Notes: a model not told the origin generated them from the sequence alone. Positions 22,963 through 34,370 are shown, counted from the first letter of the stretch. The stretch: 64,000 nucleotides of DNA from Datura wrightii (GCA_035772735.1 JASDFA010000016.1:177139001-177203000), one strand, 5' to 3'. A program made the numbers and translations.

Positions 22963-24182
22963 TCAATCGAAGTATTCAACTTCTTTCTCAGGTGCTGCTG
23001 CCTCATCTCCCATGTCTGAATCGCCCCCGTCGTCCTCCTCCGACTCAATATCAGAGTCCTCGCGACGTGTCTCCTCATCTGTGGGGTCATCATCATTAGT
23101 GGGCTCCACAAAAGCTGGCCCCACTCGGCATAGAGCCCTAGCATTTTCGCCAAAAGGGTAGTCTAGCTCGAGCTGCCACAACTCATCTTTTGTTGCCGGC
23201 CTCCCGCCTATGCGCAGCTGGAGCATCTGCATCTCGAACATGCGGGCCATGTACTGATCATCCCGAATGTGTAGCTCGGCTAGTGTAAGAACTGGCCCGT
23301 GAGTGGTGTCGGGTGCCTTAGTTTTAGTGACGTCTAAGGACCGCCTCTCCATCTGCGGGATATAGTCAAGGGCCTCCTCCTCAATATCTAGGCCCCTAAG
23401 GAACGTGGTCAGTAACCCACCAAACCCGTACTTGTGCCCTTGATGCAAACGGGCTCTCTTCATGGCAGAGATAATCACCGCCCCAACGTTGATCTCCAGC
23501 CCTTTCATCAAGGCATAGACCAAGCACACACGATCCCGGGTGACATCTGTCATATGCACTCCCGGGATCAAGCAGGAACAAACAATTTTAAGCCATATCT
23601 TGGCTTCCCTGTTCATCTGTGAGTAGGGCAATGTCTGATGGTAGCCCCTCTCCTTATGCTTGCTCCACCGTGCTGTAGACCGGGCTCCACACAGAGTGCG
23701 CCTGATGTCCGCATATGGTGTAGTGATGTTCAGCTGCCGGAGTACATGGGCGTCTGTGTCCCGCGCCCTCAAAATGACATTAAGGTGGTGGGGCTCAAAA
23801 GTGACTACCTGCCCCCTTATTTTGATGGTGTGACTGCGGAGTGTCGGGTTCCAGTTTGCGTAGAACTCCTGAATTAGATGGAGGTTGCACTCCTTGGGCT
23901 CTTCGAAGATGAAGTTCAGCCCGACAACATCAATTCTGTGGACAATTCTGGGAATTCCTGTGCCAACGGTTCCCTAGCAATATGCTCCTCGGGGAAGTAT
24001 TTGCTTTCCTTATGCTTAGCATACTATTTCTTCCCTTCGCCCGTCACCCATCGGGTTCCATATTGACGGCGTTGGCTGCATGGAACCGCTGGTGCTGCTA
24101 GGATTGCCGTTCCCAGTCTGATTCTTTTTCTCCCGGCGCCTGATATAGACGCACCCTTTCCTTTGTCTTGCCTGCTTGCCAT
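22963..24182 (-). pseudogene. At1 ORF3: putative plant transposon protein domain
   Basis: The protein is of the type found downstream of pol in Athila-type elements, annotated in databases as the putative plant transposon protein domain. Its function is unknown. The ATG at 24182 opens MASRQDKGKG; a stop about 50 codons in and a shift follow. The motif LIQEFYANWNP precedes GQVVTFEPHHLN, and from 23772 an open frame of 269 residues runs to the end. It contains DRVCLVYALMKGLEINVG (a helical region shared with E4), and an acidic tail rich in Asp and Glu. No transmembrane segment is evident, so I do not call it env. Identical 15-bp polypurine-like motifs flank it on both sides. Confidence 0.75.
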
Positions 24183-25485
24183 CGTTCCCGTCAAATCAAA
24201 CAGACAGTCCCAATGTTATTCAAATTAAAATTAGCTTCGACTAAGATTGGGTTGAGCTAAGCCACCCCACACTTAATCTTTACCCACAATCACAACATTA
24301 CAGCAAGACAATCCTCTTTTTCTAACTTTCAAAAAGAAAAAACAATAACAAAAATGCCTCATGCATTCAGAGGGTTCGACGGTATAAATTCTATGTACTA
24401 CTTATACTTCGTACAGCTAATCCACTATTACCATCGATAACATTTCATCACATAGCACTTAGCGAAAATTTCTATCAACAAAACCGATGCAATTCCCCCA
24501 ATTTCTATGCAATTTCAACAATTTCATTGTCTCGAAAATCCATCGCGCCTTTAGAATATTAACATTAAGCACAACGTAAAGCACAAACCAACAAGGATTT
24601 CACATTTCAACTCAATTTTAACTTCTTCATATTCAAATTCTCACCCTAGCTACAAATTTCACAAGAATTTCGATCACCTATGTATTTATCAAGTTCATAT
24701 AATCACAACGATACTACAAACATCAATCAACAATAGCTTACATGAATTCAAGCTCAATTTACAATTAGGGCAAGTTTTCCTCACCTCCCATGCTCAAAAT
24801 CAGAAAAATTAGTCAATAAATGAGATGAAGTTAACGAACATACCTTTAATTCGACGATATCGAAGAAAACTTGGAAGAATTTTAGCTCCTAGGTCCGTGT
24901 CACATTGGGGAAGGGAGGGATTCTTGGGTGTTTGTCGCGGAGGATATGAGAATGGGAAAAAATGAGGGAAAAAGGGGTTAAAAAGAGGTATTTTCGCGCA
25001 GTCACCTGGAGACCCGGTGTAACCCGACGCGAAATTGCCTTCAATGTGTCACGGAGGGTAACGCGGAGCATGCCCTCCGTGACACGGAGCCATCGCGCCA
25101 GTACTCTGGAATTTTTCAAAAATTCCAGATTATACTTCAACATGTCACGGAGGGTAACACGGAGCACTCCCTCCGTGACACGGAGCCATCGCGTAGGCTC
25201 ACTGTATTGCCACTTTTTATTATTTTTCTCACCTCGATTTTTCCTTTGCGATCCTTTGCATTTTTGCCCTCCGTTCAACCTGAAATTCATCTCACAACAA
25301 GAAATTGGTTAGAATTCCTAGGTTTCAACATAAAAAACAATTTTTGTTTTTATTTTTATTTTTCTATATATATAATTTTTTTTCTTTTCTTCTTTTCTAC
25401 TAAATCTACTCAAGTATTACACTAATTTCATGGGTTGCCTCCCGTGTAGCGCCTGGTTTACCATCGCAGCTCAACGTCATTAAGC
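24183..25485 (-). promoter_or_regulatory. At1 non-coding interval between protease and ORF3
   Basis: This 1.3-kb stretch holds, in element order, the conserved ggcaaccc block (about 25480-25430) and a GC-rich cluster of CACG palindromes (about 25205-25020). A splice-donor consensus AAG|GTATGT (about 24847-24838) and the motif ccaccccacacttaa at 24262-24276 follow. No RT or integrase motif is found in any frame. The order imitates U3-leader-donor in an LTR, so it may be an internal promoter for ORF3; that is inference. Confidence 0.5.
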
Positions 25486-26628
25486 TCAGTCATCCTCTAG
25501 GGTGATAGACGTTTTCTCTCGACTACCGTCCTCACCCATGTCATGCTTACACTTCTTTGGTGGTTTCCCCAATGGTTCCCGTGACTCAACGCTCTGAGCA
25601 ATATCCGCTCGATCAAGCACATTGATCACTGAGAGTTCCTCGTACACGGCCGGAAGCTTTGTAGCCTTGTACACCTCAAACACCTCCACCTTGTCATGAG
25701 CCCGCATAGTTAGCTGCCCTGCAGCTACATCAATTAGCGCTTTCCCGGTCGCCAAGAAAGGACGTCCCAAAATAAATGGGACTTCCGCGTCTGGCTCAAA
25801 ATCCAGCACGACGAAGTCTACCGGGAAGATAAGGGAGCCCACTTGCACCAGCACGTCTTCCACAATGCCATCAGGTCTGGCTAAGGAACGATCCGCTAGT
25901 TGCAAGATCACTGTTGTTGGTCTAGGACTCCCTAGCCCCAACTTCTTGAATACCAATGTCGGCATCAAGTTAATGCTCGCTCCCAAATCACATAATCCGC
26001 GAGCTCGGATACTCTGCCTAATTGTAATTTGAATTGTAAAGCTCCCAGGGTCCTTGAGCTTTGTGGGCAACCTATTTTGTATCTGTGAATTGCACTCCTC
26101 GGTAAGCGCCACCGTAGCATACTCAGTCAACCTGCTTTTGTTCGCCACGATGTCCTTGATATATTTTGCGTACTTCGACACTCCCTGCAAAACATCAACG
26201 AGAGGTAAATTAATGTGTACCTGCTTATGCACCTCCATGAACTTTTTGAAACACGCTTCCTCCTTGTGTTTCCTTAGTCTTTGAGGGAACGGGGGTGGTG
26301 GTCTTTCTGGTTCAGCTTCCTTCTCCTTCCCCCTATAATCATTGTGATCCCTCTCCTTTTCACCTACTTCCGACTGCTGTGGTGATATTTCCGGTTCCAC
26401 CTCCTTGAGTTGCAAACCACTCCTTGTGGTCACTGCATTTACTTGCTTGGGGTTCGGATCAGTGTCACTAGGAAGTCCTCCTTTCGGCCTGGTGTTTTGA
26501 GCTCCAGCGAATTGCCCAAACTGGTACTCCAGCGCCTCTGTAGCTAACTGATTGTTCTTTACGTCGGCTGCCAATTTCACGTAGTCAGCCTGCAATTGAG
26601 CTTGGTTAGCTATCATTGTCTTGAACAT
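25486..26628 (-). CDS. At1 gag C-terminus and aspartic protease, open frame
   Basis: This open frame of 380 residues lies in phase with gag upstream. Residues 1-110 are the linker after the zinc knuckle (QADYVKLAADVKNNQLATEAL, then NAVTTRSGLQL). Residues 120-165 form the conserved stretch before the protease (KFMEVHKQVHINLPLVDVL). The retropepsin motif is LCDLGASINLMP (212-223), in which DLG replaces DSG as is usual in this lineage, with the flap and the ILGRPFLATGKALID segment near residue 287. It ends about 90 residues later without entering an RT domain. The ATG is an internal Met; translation would start in gag. Confidence 0.8.
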   Translation of the reverse strand: MFKTMIANQAQLQADYVKLAADVKNNQLATEALEYQFGQFAGAQNTRPKGGLPSDTDPNPKQVNAVTTRSGLQLKEVEPEISPQQSEVGEKERDHNDYRGKEKEAEPERPPPPFPQRLRKHKEEACFKKFMEVHKQVHINLPLVDVLQGVSKYAKYIKDIVANKSRLTEYATVALTEECNSQIQNRLPTKLKDPGSFTIQITIRQSIRARGLCDLGASINLMPTLVFKKLGLGSPRPTTVILQLADRSLARPDGIVEDVLVQVGSLIFPVDFVVLDFEPDAEVPFILGRPFLATGKALIDVAAGQLTMRAHDKVEVFEVYKATKLPAVYEELSVINVLDRADIAQSVESREPLGKPPKKCKHDMGEDGSREKTSITLEDD

Positions 26629-27890
26629 CTCCTCAATGCTGGGTGAGGGTGGTGGAGGAGGTGCATTGTTGCTTCTATAGTGCGACTGATAGTTCTGCTG
26701 CCCTCCTTGATTTCTCTGCTCCCCTTAACTCGAACTCTACCCTTGATGGTTGTTGCTACCCCAAGAGAAATTCAGGTGATTCCTCCAGTTGGAATTGTAG
26801 CTGTTGCCATACTGTAGGTGGTTATTTCTCTGTACATTACCAACAAAGTTCACCGAATCAGGATTTGCTCCACAACACTCAGCTGAGTGTTCATTACTCC
26901 CGCACACTTCACACCAAATCTGCTGCACTACACTCACTGGGGCTTGAGACTGGTTCATGCTCATGTTACTGAAGTGGGTGTTGAGTTGATTTTGTAACAC
27001 AACTATCTGTGCAGCGATAGCTGTAAAACCATCCACTTCCAAGACTCCTGCCGCTTTCCTTGTTCCTCCTCTTGAAGAGTCCGCATTCCACTCCAGATTC
27101 CCCTGCAAAATACGATTTAACAAGGTATACAGCTCCTCATAAGTCTTCTCTAATGCTTGTCCCCCAGCTGCTGAGTCTAGCAAGATTTTTGTGGGGTTCC
27201 AAACCCTCTATGAAAGTATGCACCAGCACATCATTGGATTGGTGATGATGCGGACAATCCCGCAACATAGATTTGAATCTCTCCCAGGCTTGATACAGAT
27301 TCTCTCCCTCTCTCTGCTTAAAACTTAGAATTTGACTTCTAAGTCTTGCTGTTTTACCGGATGGAAAGAACCGTATCAAGAATTTCTTTGCAAGATCATC
27401 CCACCTGGTGATGGAATTAGGTGGCTTAGCTTTCAACCACCTCTTAGCTTCTCCCAAAAGTGAAATTGGGAACAATGTAAGCCTGACATAATCTGATGAC
27501 ACTCCAGCGGGGATGTAAGTGTCACTTATCTCCAAACAATTTTGGAGATGTTGCTGTGGATCCTCATGAGGGAGACCTGTGAACTGCCCGCTGGTGTGCA
27601 GCAATTGCACCATGTTCTATTTAAGCTCGAACCTCCCTCCTGGATCAGGTTTGCGGATGCTAGATGTGACATTGTTAGCATGTGGGATTGCCACCTCGCG
27701 AACCGACCTAGCTGCCATTTCCTCGGGAACTAACATTGCCCTTACAACTGGTGGATTCTATTGTTGCTCCAGGATTGTTTGTCTGAGCAACTGCAGCTTT
27801 TTCTCTAGAGCTTCTCTCCTTTGACGATGGAATTGTCTTTCCGGCTCTAAAGATGAGTCCACCAGCTCCTTGTCTCTTGCCAGTGTTCAA
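26629..27890 (-). pseudogene. gag: At1 gag
   Basis: This is the Athila-type capsid protein. The amino end reads LARDKELVDSSLEPERQF from about 27885, with stops near 27770 and 27618. From 27613 the core is open: GQFTGLPHEDPQQHLQ, VRLTLFPISLLGEAKRWL, DDLAKKFLIRFFPSGKTARL and WERFKSMLRDCPHH. A shift at about 27190 leads to the distal part (GGQALEKTYEELYTLLNRI) and a canonical zinc knuckle CEVCGSNEHSAEC (CX2CX4HX4C, about 26905). Two stops near 26737 separate it from the protease frame. At2 (33290-34117) is the closest relative in the window. Confidence 0.85.
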
Positions 27891-27988
27891 CAAAAATTAG
27901 TATCTGCAAAATACAGGCTAAGACCAAGTTGTCAACACTAAGAGGAAATAGTAAACTAACACTTAAGAAAAATTTTACCAATTGCCAG

Positions 27989-28006
27989 TCCCCGACAACG
28001 GCGCCA
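27989..28006 (-). other. At1 primer-binding site (Asp-tRNA type)
   Basis: On the minus strand tggcgccgttgtcgggga starts 6 nt inside the LTR end. This matches the primer site known for Athila-type elements, which pairs with the 3' end of tRNA-Asp. Confidence 0.88.
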
Positions 28007-28012
28007 AAAACT

Positions 28013-29422
28013 TGTTCGGTGTATTTCACAACTACACGCAAGTGCACATGGTCAAACAAGTAATAAAGTGGCTGAAGTAAGCCAAGTATCGATCCCACAG
28101 GGACTGGACTAAGGTAGCAATCTAATCAAGTGTCAATAAACTTTAACTCTAAAATGCAGACAACAATGTGAAGAAGATTTTGATATTTTGTTTCCTAATT
28201 TTATACTAAGTCTAAAACGAATATACAATTTGAGTCTGAACTATAAGTATGAGCATGCTGAGGCTAAAATGAACATGTAGAGAGTAAAGTATCGATACAA
28301 TTTGATAAATCTTTCGTCCGGTTGCTAGTCAAGAATTATTGCCTATGGATTAAAACTCTCGTATTTAATCCAACTTAAGAATCATGAACCTTTCACCTAC
28401 ATCTCTGTGATAAAAAAGAAATTCATGTTCTAGCCATACAAAACCGATTCCTTAATTGATTAATACGACTTTCAGGTATATCTCTATCCTGAAGGTAAAT
28501 CAATTCTCAATTTTCCCAAACTAAGAAAAGATCATATCCTATCAATTCACAACTTTCCAATTTCTTGCTCTCTCGAGTGAAACCGGACTTTTTAGATATA
28601 CATTAACATTGTCCACACATTAATGCAGTAAGCACAAGAATCAATAGAACAACCATGAAAGACAAGATGAAAAACCAATTGATCAATAATTACATTTCAA
28701 TACAAATGTTCTTAACCTCAGCAAGAAGTGAATTTAGCCACTCATTTATGGATTAAACATCATCAAATGAGTGTAAATCATACAAACAATTGAAATAAAG
28801 GAGAAAGTGATAGAGAAGAACCCTAAGATTTTCGTCCCCTCAACTGCCTGTAACCCGCGTTCTTGCTCAACTCACTCAGCCTTCTTAAAAATGAACCTAA
28901 GTGTTCTATTTATACTAGTGGGAATATTTTCCGGAATAACAAGCAACGTGTCACGGAGTGCATCGTGGAGAACTGCCTCCGTGACACACCACCAATGCGG
29001 ACCCTCACTAGAATCCGGTCATCCAGGTATTAAAGCCCAACGTGGCACGGCGTGCAACACGGGGCTAGGCCAATGTGCCACGGCCCCAACGCGCACCTTC
29101 ACTGGAATTTAGCTTAGTTTTAGCATCCGGGCAGAATGCATCCGCGATGGCAGCGTGACACGGCTCCATCGCGCAGCCCCTTTAATTTGTGCTTTCCTTG
29201 GGCTTTTTTCCTTGCTCGCTTTCGAGTCCAATCCCGATTTCTCCCAACATGCATCTTAGCTTCATAAAATTATATTTTTCCTGCAAAACAACGCTAATCA
29301 TGTTGGTTAGTATAAATTCACATTTTATTACAATTCACATGAGAATGTACAAACATCAATAGATAAAAAGACAAAATGACACATTTGAGTATCACTTGGG
29401 CATATAAATCTGCCCAAGATCA
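28013..29422 (-). repeat. At1 5' LTR
   Basis: This is the partner of 19738-21148 and ends at the same two termini. The TATA box (minus) is at 28906-28914 and the palindromic cluster at about 28945-29175. About 9 differences from the 3' LTR are counted in the first 330 positions. Confidence 0.92.
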
Positions 29423-29427
29423 TTATT

Positions 29428-29893
29428 CCTGGCATGAAATAGCTCCGTGGCATGGAGGTGGTCGCGCTAATTTACCTCTGTGACACGGAGGCATCGCATA
29501 GGCACGCTGGAAATCCAAAACAGTCCGCAAGCAGCCCCCTGCCGTGTTGGCAGCGTGTCACACTACTTGTGCAGCGCGCTAGGGGCCGTGGCACGCCACT
29601 GGTCGCGCAGCCTGCCTGCCGTGGCACGTTGCCAATGCGCAGGTGGGCTGTTTCGCATGTTCCCCTTGCCGGCGTTCACGTTTTACTTCCGATTCCATGC
29701 CTCCACTTCACCAACTCATGGATTAGTTCCTCAAATTCATTTTAAACCTACAAAAACAAGAACTAATCATGTTGGTTAGTATATATATTTACATTTACAT
29801 AGAAGTACATGAGAATGCATATAATTAAGTCGATAAACAAGACAAAACTAAGTTATAAAGAATCACTTGGGCATGCTATTTTTCCCAAGATCA
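29428..29893 (-). repeat. At2 3' LTR, second part
   Basis: This resumes the At2 LTR interrupted at 19737 and matches 35444-35908. It contains the U3 palindromic words, including gtgacacggaggcatcgc near 29480, and ends cccaagatca. Confidence 0.9.
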
Positions 29894-29908
29894 CCCTACC
29901 CCACACTT
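29894..29908 (-). other. At2 polypurine tract
   Basis: On the minus strand aagtgtggggtaggg abuts the 3' LTR. It is equivalent to the tracts at 397-410 and 21149-21162. Confidence 0.8.
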
Positions 29909-31770
29909 AAAGCCTTGTTCGTCCTCGAACAACCCTTTTACATCTCATGTAAATGAAGATTCACACATAGCTAATTTAGCAAGAGAATTCAAGCTACAGC
30001 TATAATGATTATTTAAGATAGCAAGTTAAAAATAGAGCATGCATGATTTAATCATTGAAATGAACTACAACTATGTTAAGACTTCCTAACCTCAAGAATC
30101 GACTCTCAATCTTAGCAAACTCATGCAAATCAACCGATCAAGAAATCCGACATGAATGTTATCTCTCATTAAACATGTGCCCTCACAACAAGAGAGTTAC
30201 CCATTTTTACTCGCAAGTTTTTTTAAAACACAACATGTATGGGTATATGAATAGAATTACGCTCACTCTCTCAAAGAATTCACATGCATCATGTAGTGAA
30301 CCATAAGCCTGCCCTTAGTGTTTTACTCCACTAATTTAAGGATGTTTGAACGTAAGATCAATTAGGACTTATCGGGTTGTAATGTAAGCTAAGGGACGGG
30401 TAGGTACTATTCTGGCCAGTAATAGTGGCTATCTTCCCCAAACGCTTTTAATACATCACACTTCCCTTAGGACATCTCTTTTCTTACTTCCTCCTCATTC
30501 TTTTCACCCTTGAATTTTCTCTTCTTGTTCCCATTTCTTTAAGCACACTTAGCTTATTAGTACGGAGTACTTAAATAACCTTTTCATTTATTTATTTTCC
30601 AACTCCCTACCAATACTCAAGCATTTTCAAACAAGTGCACCTTTGACCTTTCTCAACTTTCACAACTGTTATTTTTTCTTCTTTATCCCGATTCTCACTC
30701 CTTTACTCTTTCGGATTTTTCACTTAAGAGCTTAGGAGTTTAGGATCAAATTCAAGGCTAATGAAAGAAAAATGATTAAGCTTATGTTGTAGCTATCAAA
30801 GAATAGGCTTAAGGCTCAATAGGGCTAACAAGGATTCAATATTCAAGGTAGGTAAGGCAAGGGTTAGAAATTTTGCTCATTCAAAGAAATTCCTAAATCA
30901 TCTCCTACACTATACATCCTTCATTTCATTTTGCATACACACCAGGAAAGGTCTAGACACTAAACAATAGCATGGAATATTCAAAAACCTTACACTCTCA
31001 GCACATGCTCAATTCAAGACACATTCCGCAGACTCTTAACTCAGCTAATCACATAAATTCAGAATTAAGCTTAGAATCACATCGAGTCACATTCACGAGC
31101 TTAGGTGTCTCAAACAAAGTTATACATTTCTTACATGCCTCAACACTAACCACACTTGCATCTTACAATCATGTATAGCACATAACAAGAACATCAAGCC
31201 ATCAATGAGCTACGGGTTCAAAAACCAAAACCAATTGACTAATTTTCCTTAAGACGGTCGTCATCCATCCATCGTCGGAAATAGTCTCTAACTATGACTA
31301 AAAACATTATATACAGACAAAGAAATTTTCTTTTTATTATTCGGTTCAAAGACCCCCCGTCGGAAAAGAACCAAAAAAAGAACCAACGGGTGATGAAGTC
31401 ATGCCTAATTCAAAAATTTTGTTCCAATATTTCTCCCAAGCACTAATTCACCAAAAATCATTAAGCACAAATTTAAATTTTCCTCACCCCATGATTGAAT
31501 CATGCTATGTCACCATAACATCAAATTAAAATTAAAAAGGGTAAGAAATACTCCCTGAGGCCTCTAGGCCTAGCTAACAACATGCTCTTCTTCAAAATTG
31601 CACAAATGGGTGTTTGACCCCACACTTTTTCTCTTCCATGCTTGTTAGCTTCCTTATCCATGGGTACTCAGACTTCCCCTCCATCTGTTCCTAACTTTCC
31701 ACCAAAAAAAAACACAAGTTGAAAATAACCAAAATCAACATAAACAACAATCACAAATTATACCTGTGGT
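29909..31770 (-). mobile_element. At2 3' non-coding region
   Basis: About 1.9 kb with no recognisable gene. It is similar to At1 21170-22560 (shared text around aagaatcgactctc and gtgccctcacaaca) but lacks any ORF3. A polypurine-like ccccacactt occurs at about 31619-31628. Confidence 0.7.
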
Positions 31771-31825
31771 ACCCTTGGGTTGCCTCCCAAGCAGCGCCTT
31801 ATTTTACGTCGCGGCACGACGTGGA
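31771..31825 (-). other. Conserved post-protease block of At2
   Basis: On the minus strand this reads gacgt ... aaaataaggcgctgc, then ttgggaggcaaccca. The same block follows the protease in At1 (about 25430-25480) and is present twice in E4 (43051-43215). The ttggg/cccaa arms can form a short hairpin around aggcaa. In one frame it reads KALLGRQPK, so it may be the relic of the pol 3' end left after pol was lost. Confidence 0.6.
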
Positions 31826-31834
31826 CTATCCTTT

Positions 31835-32880
31835 TCAGGACATCCTCATACCTGGGTTCCCTTTCGAGAACCATCTTCTTTTCTTTTGATTTTTAAAGGG
31901 AACAACCTCCACTCTGTTCCTCTCTTCCTCCAACTTCTTATCAAACTGAAGCCCTTTATCAAACTCGGGCTGAACACTTATCATTACCTTTGACCGTGGA
32001 CTTGTGGAACCTACCACCCCACACTTATCCTCTGACAACACACTAACCTTACAAAGGTTTCTGTAGGGTGTGCGTGGGTTAATCTCTTTGCATACTCGGA
32101 AGAGTTCTTCATCCTAGACCCTCATTTTCAGGGTCCCTGCTCTTAAGTCAATTACTGCTCCTCCAGTGGCCAAGAATGGCCTTCCCAAGATTAAGGGTAC
32201 CTGGTCATCAACATGAAAATATAAGATAATAAAATTAGCAAGTATAATAAACTTACCCACTTTAATGAGAAGGTCCTCTATGATTCCATCTGGTGCCACT
32301 CACGACTTATCCGCCAGTTGCAGCATCAATCTTGTTGGCCGCGGTTTCCCCAACCCCATGGTGTTAAATAAAGATAGGGGCATTAGATTAACTGTTTCCC
32401 CTAGATCACATAAAGCTCGCAACACTTCAGCTTTACCAATTTGTAAGGGGAGGGTAAAACTCCCTGGGTCTTTGAGCTTCTTCGAAATTTTGCTCAATAC
32501 CCTGTGACTGAACTCCTCCGCCAGTGCTATTGTCTGGACATCCACCAATATGACTTTTTTGGCCATCACATCCTTCAAGTATTTAGCATACTTGGGCATT
32601 CCCTGCAAAACATCAAGAAGAGGCAAATTTATGTGCAGTTCTTTGAAAATCTCAAAGAACTTTTTGAAGCATTCCTCCTCCTTGCTCTTTTTGAATTTCT
32701 GAGGAAATGGTGGTGGTGGTCTTTGTGCTGGCTGCAATGAAGATTGTGCATTTTGTTGCACAACACTCTGATTCTCTCCCTTGTCAGTGGATGGTCCTTG
32801 TCTACCCAACTCCGGCTGCACCTCATTTCTTTTCTCTTTTGGCACTGCATCAGCTAATTGCTTGCTGCTCCTCAGACTGA
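31835..32880 (-). pseudogene. At2 aspartic protease
   Basis: The frame from 32845 carries the Pro-rich linker and FKELHINLPLLDVL. The altered catalytic motif CDLGETVNLMP has Glu where At1 and E4 have Ala, and LMLQLADKS follows. A stop after DKS separates it from DGIIEDLLIKVG and VPLILGRPFLATGGAVID (32299-32114). A TAG ends that segment, and a last open part reaches 31835 in a basic tail. No RT domain follows. The polypurine-like ccaccccacactta at 32014-32027 lies within this tail. Confidence 0.82.
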
Positions 32881-34270
32881 TGGCGTTGACCTAACGTGGG
32901 TTAGGATCCATGTCACTTGGTAGTCCTCCCTGCAGTCTCATGTTTTGAGCAGCTGCTATCTGACCCATATGCTTTTCTAGATTGCGGGTGGCCAATTGCT
33001 GATTCTTCAAGTCTGATGCCATCCTCGCCTGATTTTCTACAATGTTTCCTCAATGTTGCTGCTAAACTAGCCATCATTCTGCCTATTCTGCTGATACTGC
33101 TGTTATTGAGGTTGCTGATAACTTTGCTTTTGATTTCTACCCCTAGAAAAATTCAGGTGGCTCTGCCAATTTTTATTGTAGTTGTTTCCAAGATTCTGAG
33201 TGTTCCTCTGCACATTCCCAACAAAATTGACTGATTCTAGATTAGCTCCACAAGATTCTGCATTGTTCCCATTATTCCCACAAATTTCACATCAACTCCG
33301 AGCTTGCTGAACTGCATTAACCTGGCCCTGTTGTTGGTTAATACTCAGTTTATTGAACTGAGTCATCATTTGATGTTGGAATGAAGCTAACTGTGCCGCC
33401 AAGGAATTCATACAATCTACTTCTATCAGCCCTGCTCTTTTTCCTGCCCCTCTCGATGATTCGCAGTGCCATTCTGGATTTCCCTGTGCAATTCTATTCA
33501 ATAGCGTGTACAGCTCATCATACGTCTTCTCTAAGGCTTGCCCACCCGATGTAGAGTCTAGCAAAATTTTTGTGTGTGGGTCTAGACTTTCTACAAAGGT
33601 ATGGGCCAATACTTCATTGGATTGCTGGTGATGGGGACAGTCTCTTAATAATGACTTGAATTTTTCCCAAGCCAAATATAAATTCTCATCAGGCCTCTAC
33701 TTGAAACTTAGTATTTCACTTCTCAATTTTGCAGTCTTGCCTGAAGGAAAGAATCTGATCCAAGAACTTCTTCGCCAAATCATCCCAAGAAGTTATGGAG
33801 TTTGGTGGCTTAGCTTTCAACCACCTTTTTGCTTCTCCCAATAATGAAAATGGGAATAGGGTAAGTCGGACATAGTCTGTGGACACTCCGGTGGGGATAA
33901 AAGTGTCACTAATCTCTAAAAAGTTCTGTAGGTGTTGTTGCGGGTCCTCATGTGCCATCCCAGTGAACTGACCACTAGAATGTAACAACTTCACCATGTT
34001 CTGTTTCAATTCAAAGTTCCCTCCAGGTTCCGATTTATGGATACTAGAGTTCACATTCGTCGCTTGTGGGATTGCCACTTGGCGAACTGGTCTGGCTTCC
34101 ATTGCTTTCAGTGACAATTGTGCTTTTCCTGCGGGTGGTTGTTGTTATACCTTTTCTTGAAGTCTTTTCAGCTTTTTCTCAAGAGCTACTCTCTTTCGCA
34201 AATGAATTTGACGTTCTGGTTCAAGCAACGGTTCCACAAGCTCTCTATTCCTAGCCAGCTCGACAAGACA
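32881..34270 (-). pseudogene. gag: At2 gag
   Basis: The amino end resembles At1 (RELVEPLLEPERQIHLRK, about 34255-34200). A stop precedes the main frame at 34117: GQFTGMAHEDPQQHLQ, VRLTLFPFSLLGEAKRWL, DDLAKKFL. A small deletion and frameshift near 33770 remove the RFFPSGK motif. The distal part is open from 33675 (WEKFKSLLRDCPHH, GGQALEKTYDELYTLLNRI). The zinc knuckle (about 33275-33300) reads CEICGNNGNNAESC, with the His replaced, so metal binding is probably lost. Confidence 0.83.
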
Positions 34271-34370
34271 ACCTGTCAGCTGCAATAAGTCAGACTAAGA
34301 CCAAGTTTCTCAACATTTAAGGAAATTAAAAATCACACAAAAATAGACAAATTTACTAAACTTCATTGAG

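Larger units (their letters stand above)
19738..29422 (-). mobile_element. At1: complete Athila-type element without pol
   Basis: This 9685-bp minus-strand element has two LTRs of 1411 and 1410 bp and a primer site complementary to the Asp-tRNA type. It encodes gag and protease (about 27890-25486) and a separate ORF3 (24182-22963), and has a polypurine tract at 21149-21162. The 1.3 kb between protease and ORF3, where RT, RNase H and integrase would sit in an autonomous element, holds only non-coding sequence. The LTRs differ at about 9 of the first 330 positions by hand count, so it is the youngest insertion here. It sits in the 3' LTR of At2. Confidence 0.9.

Noticed and set aside
23434..23877. 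Plus-strand open frames across At1 ORF3
   Set aside because: They are antisense shadows of the minus-strand ORF3, which carries the family motifs.
22963..24182. ORF3 as an envelope gene
   Set aside because: Genes at this place in Athila elements have been called env-like, but no signal peptide or transmembrane segment is visible and the family motifs are those of the putative plant transposon protein domain.
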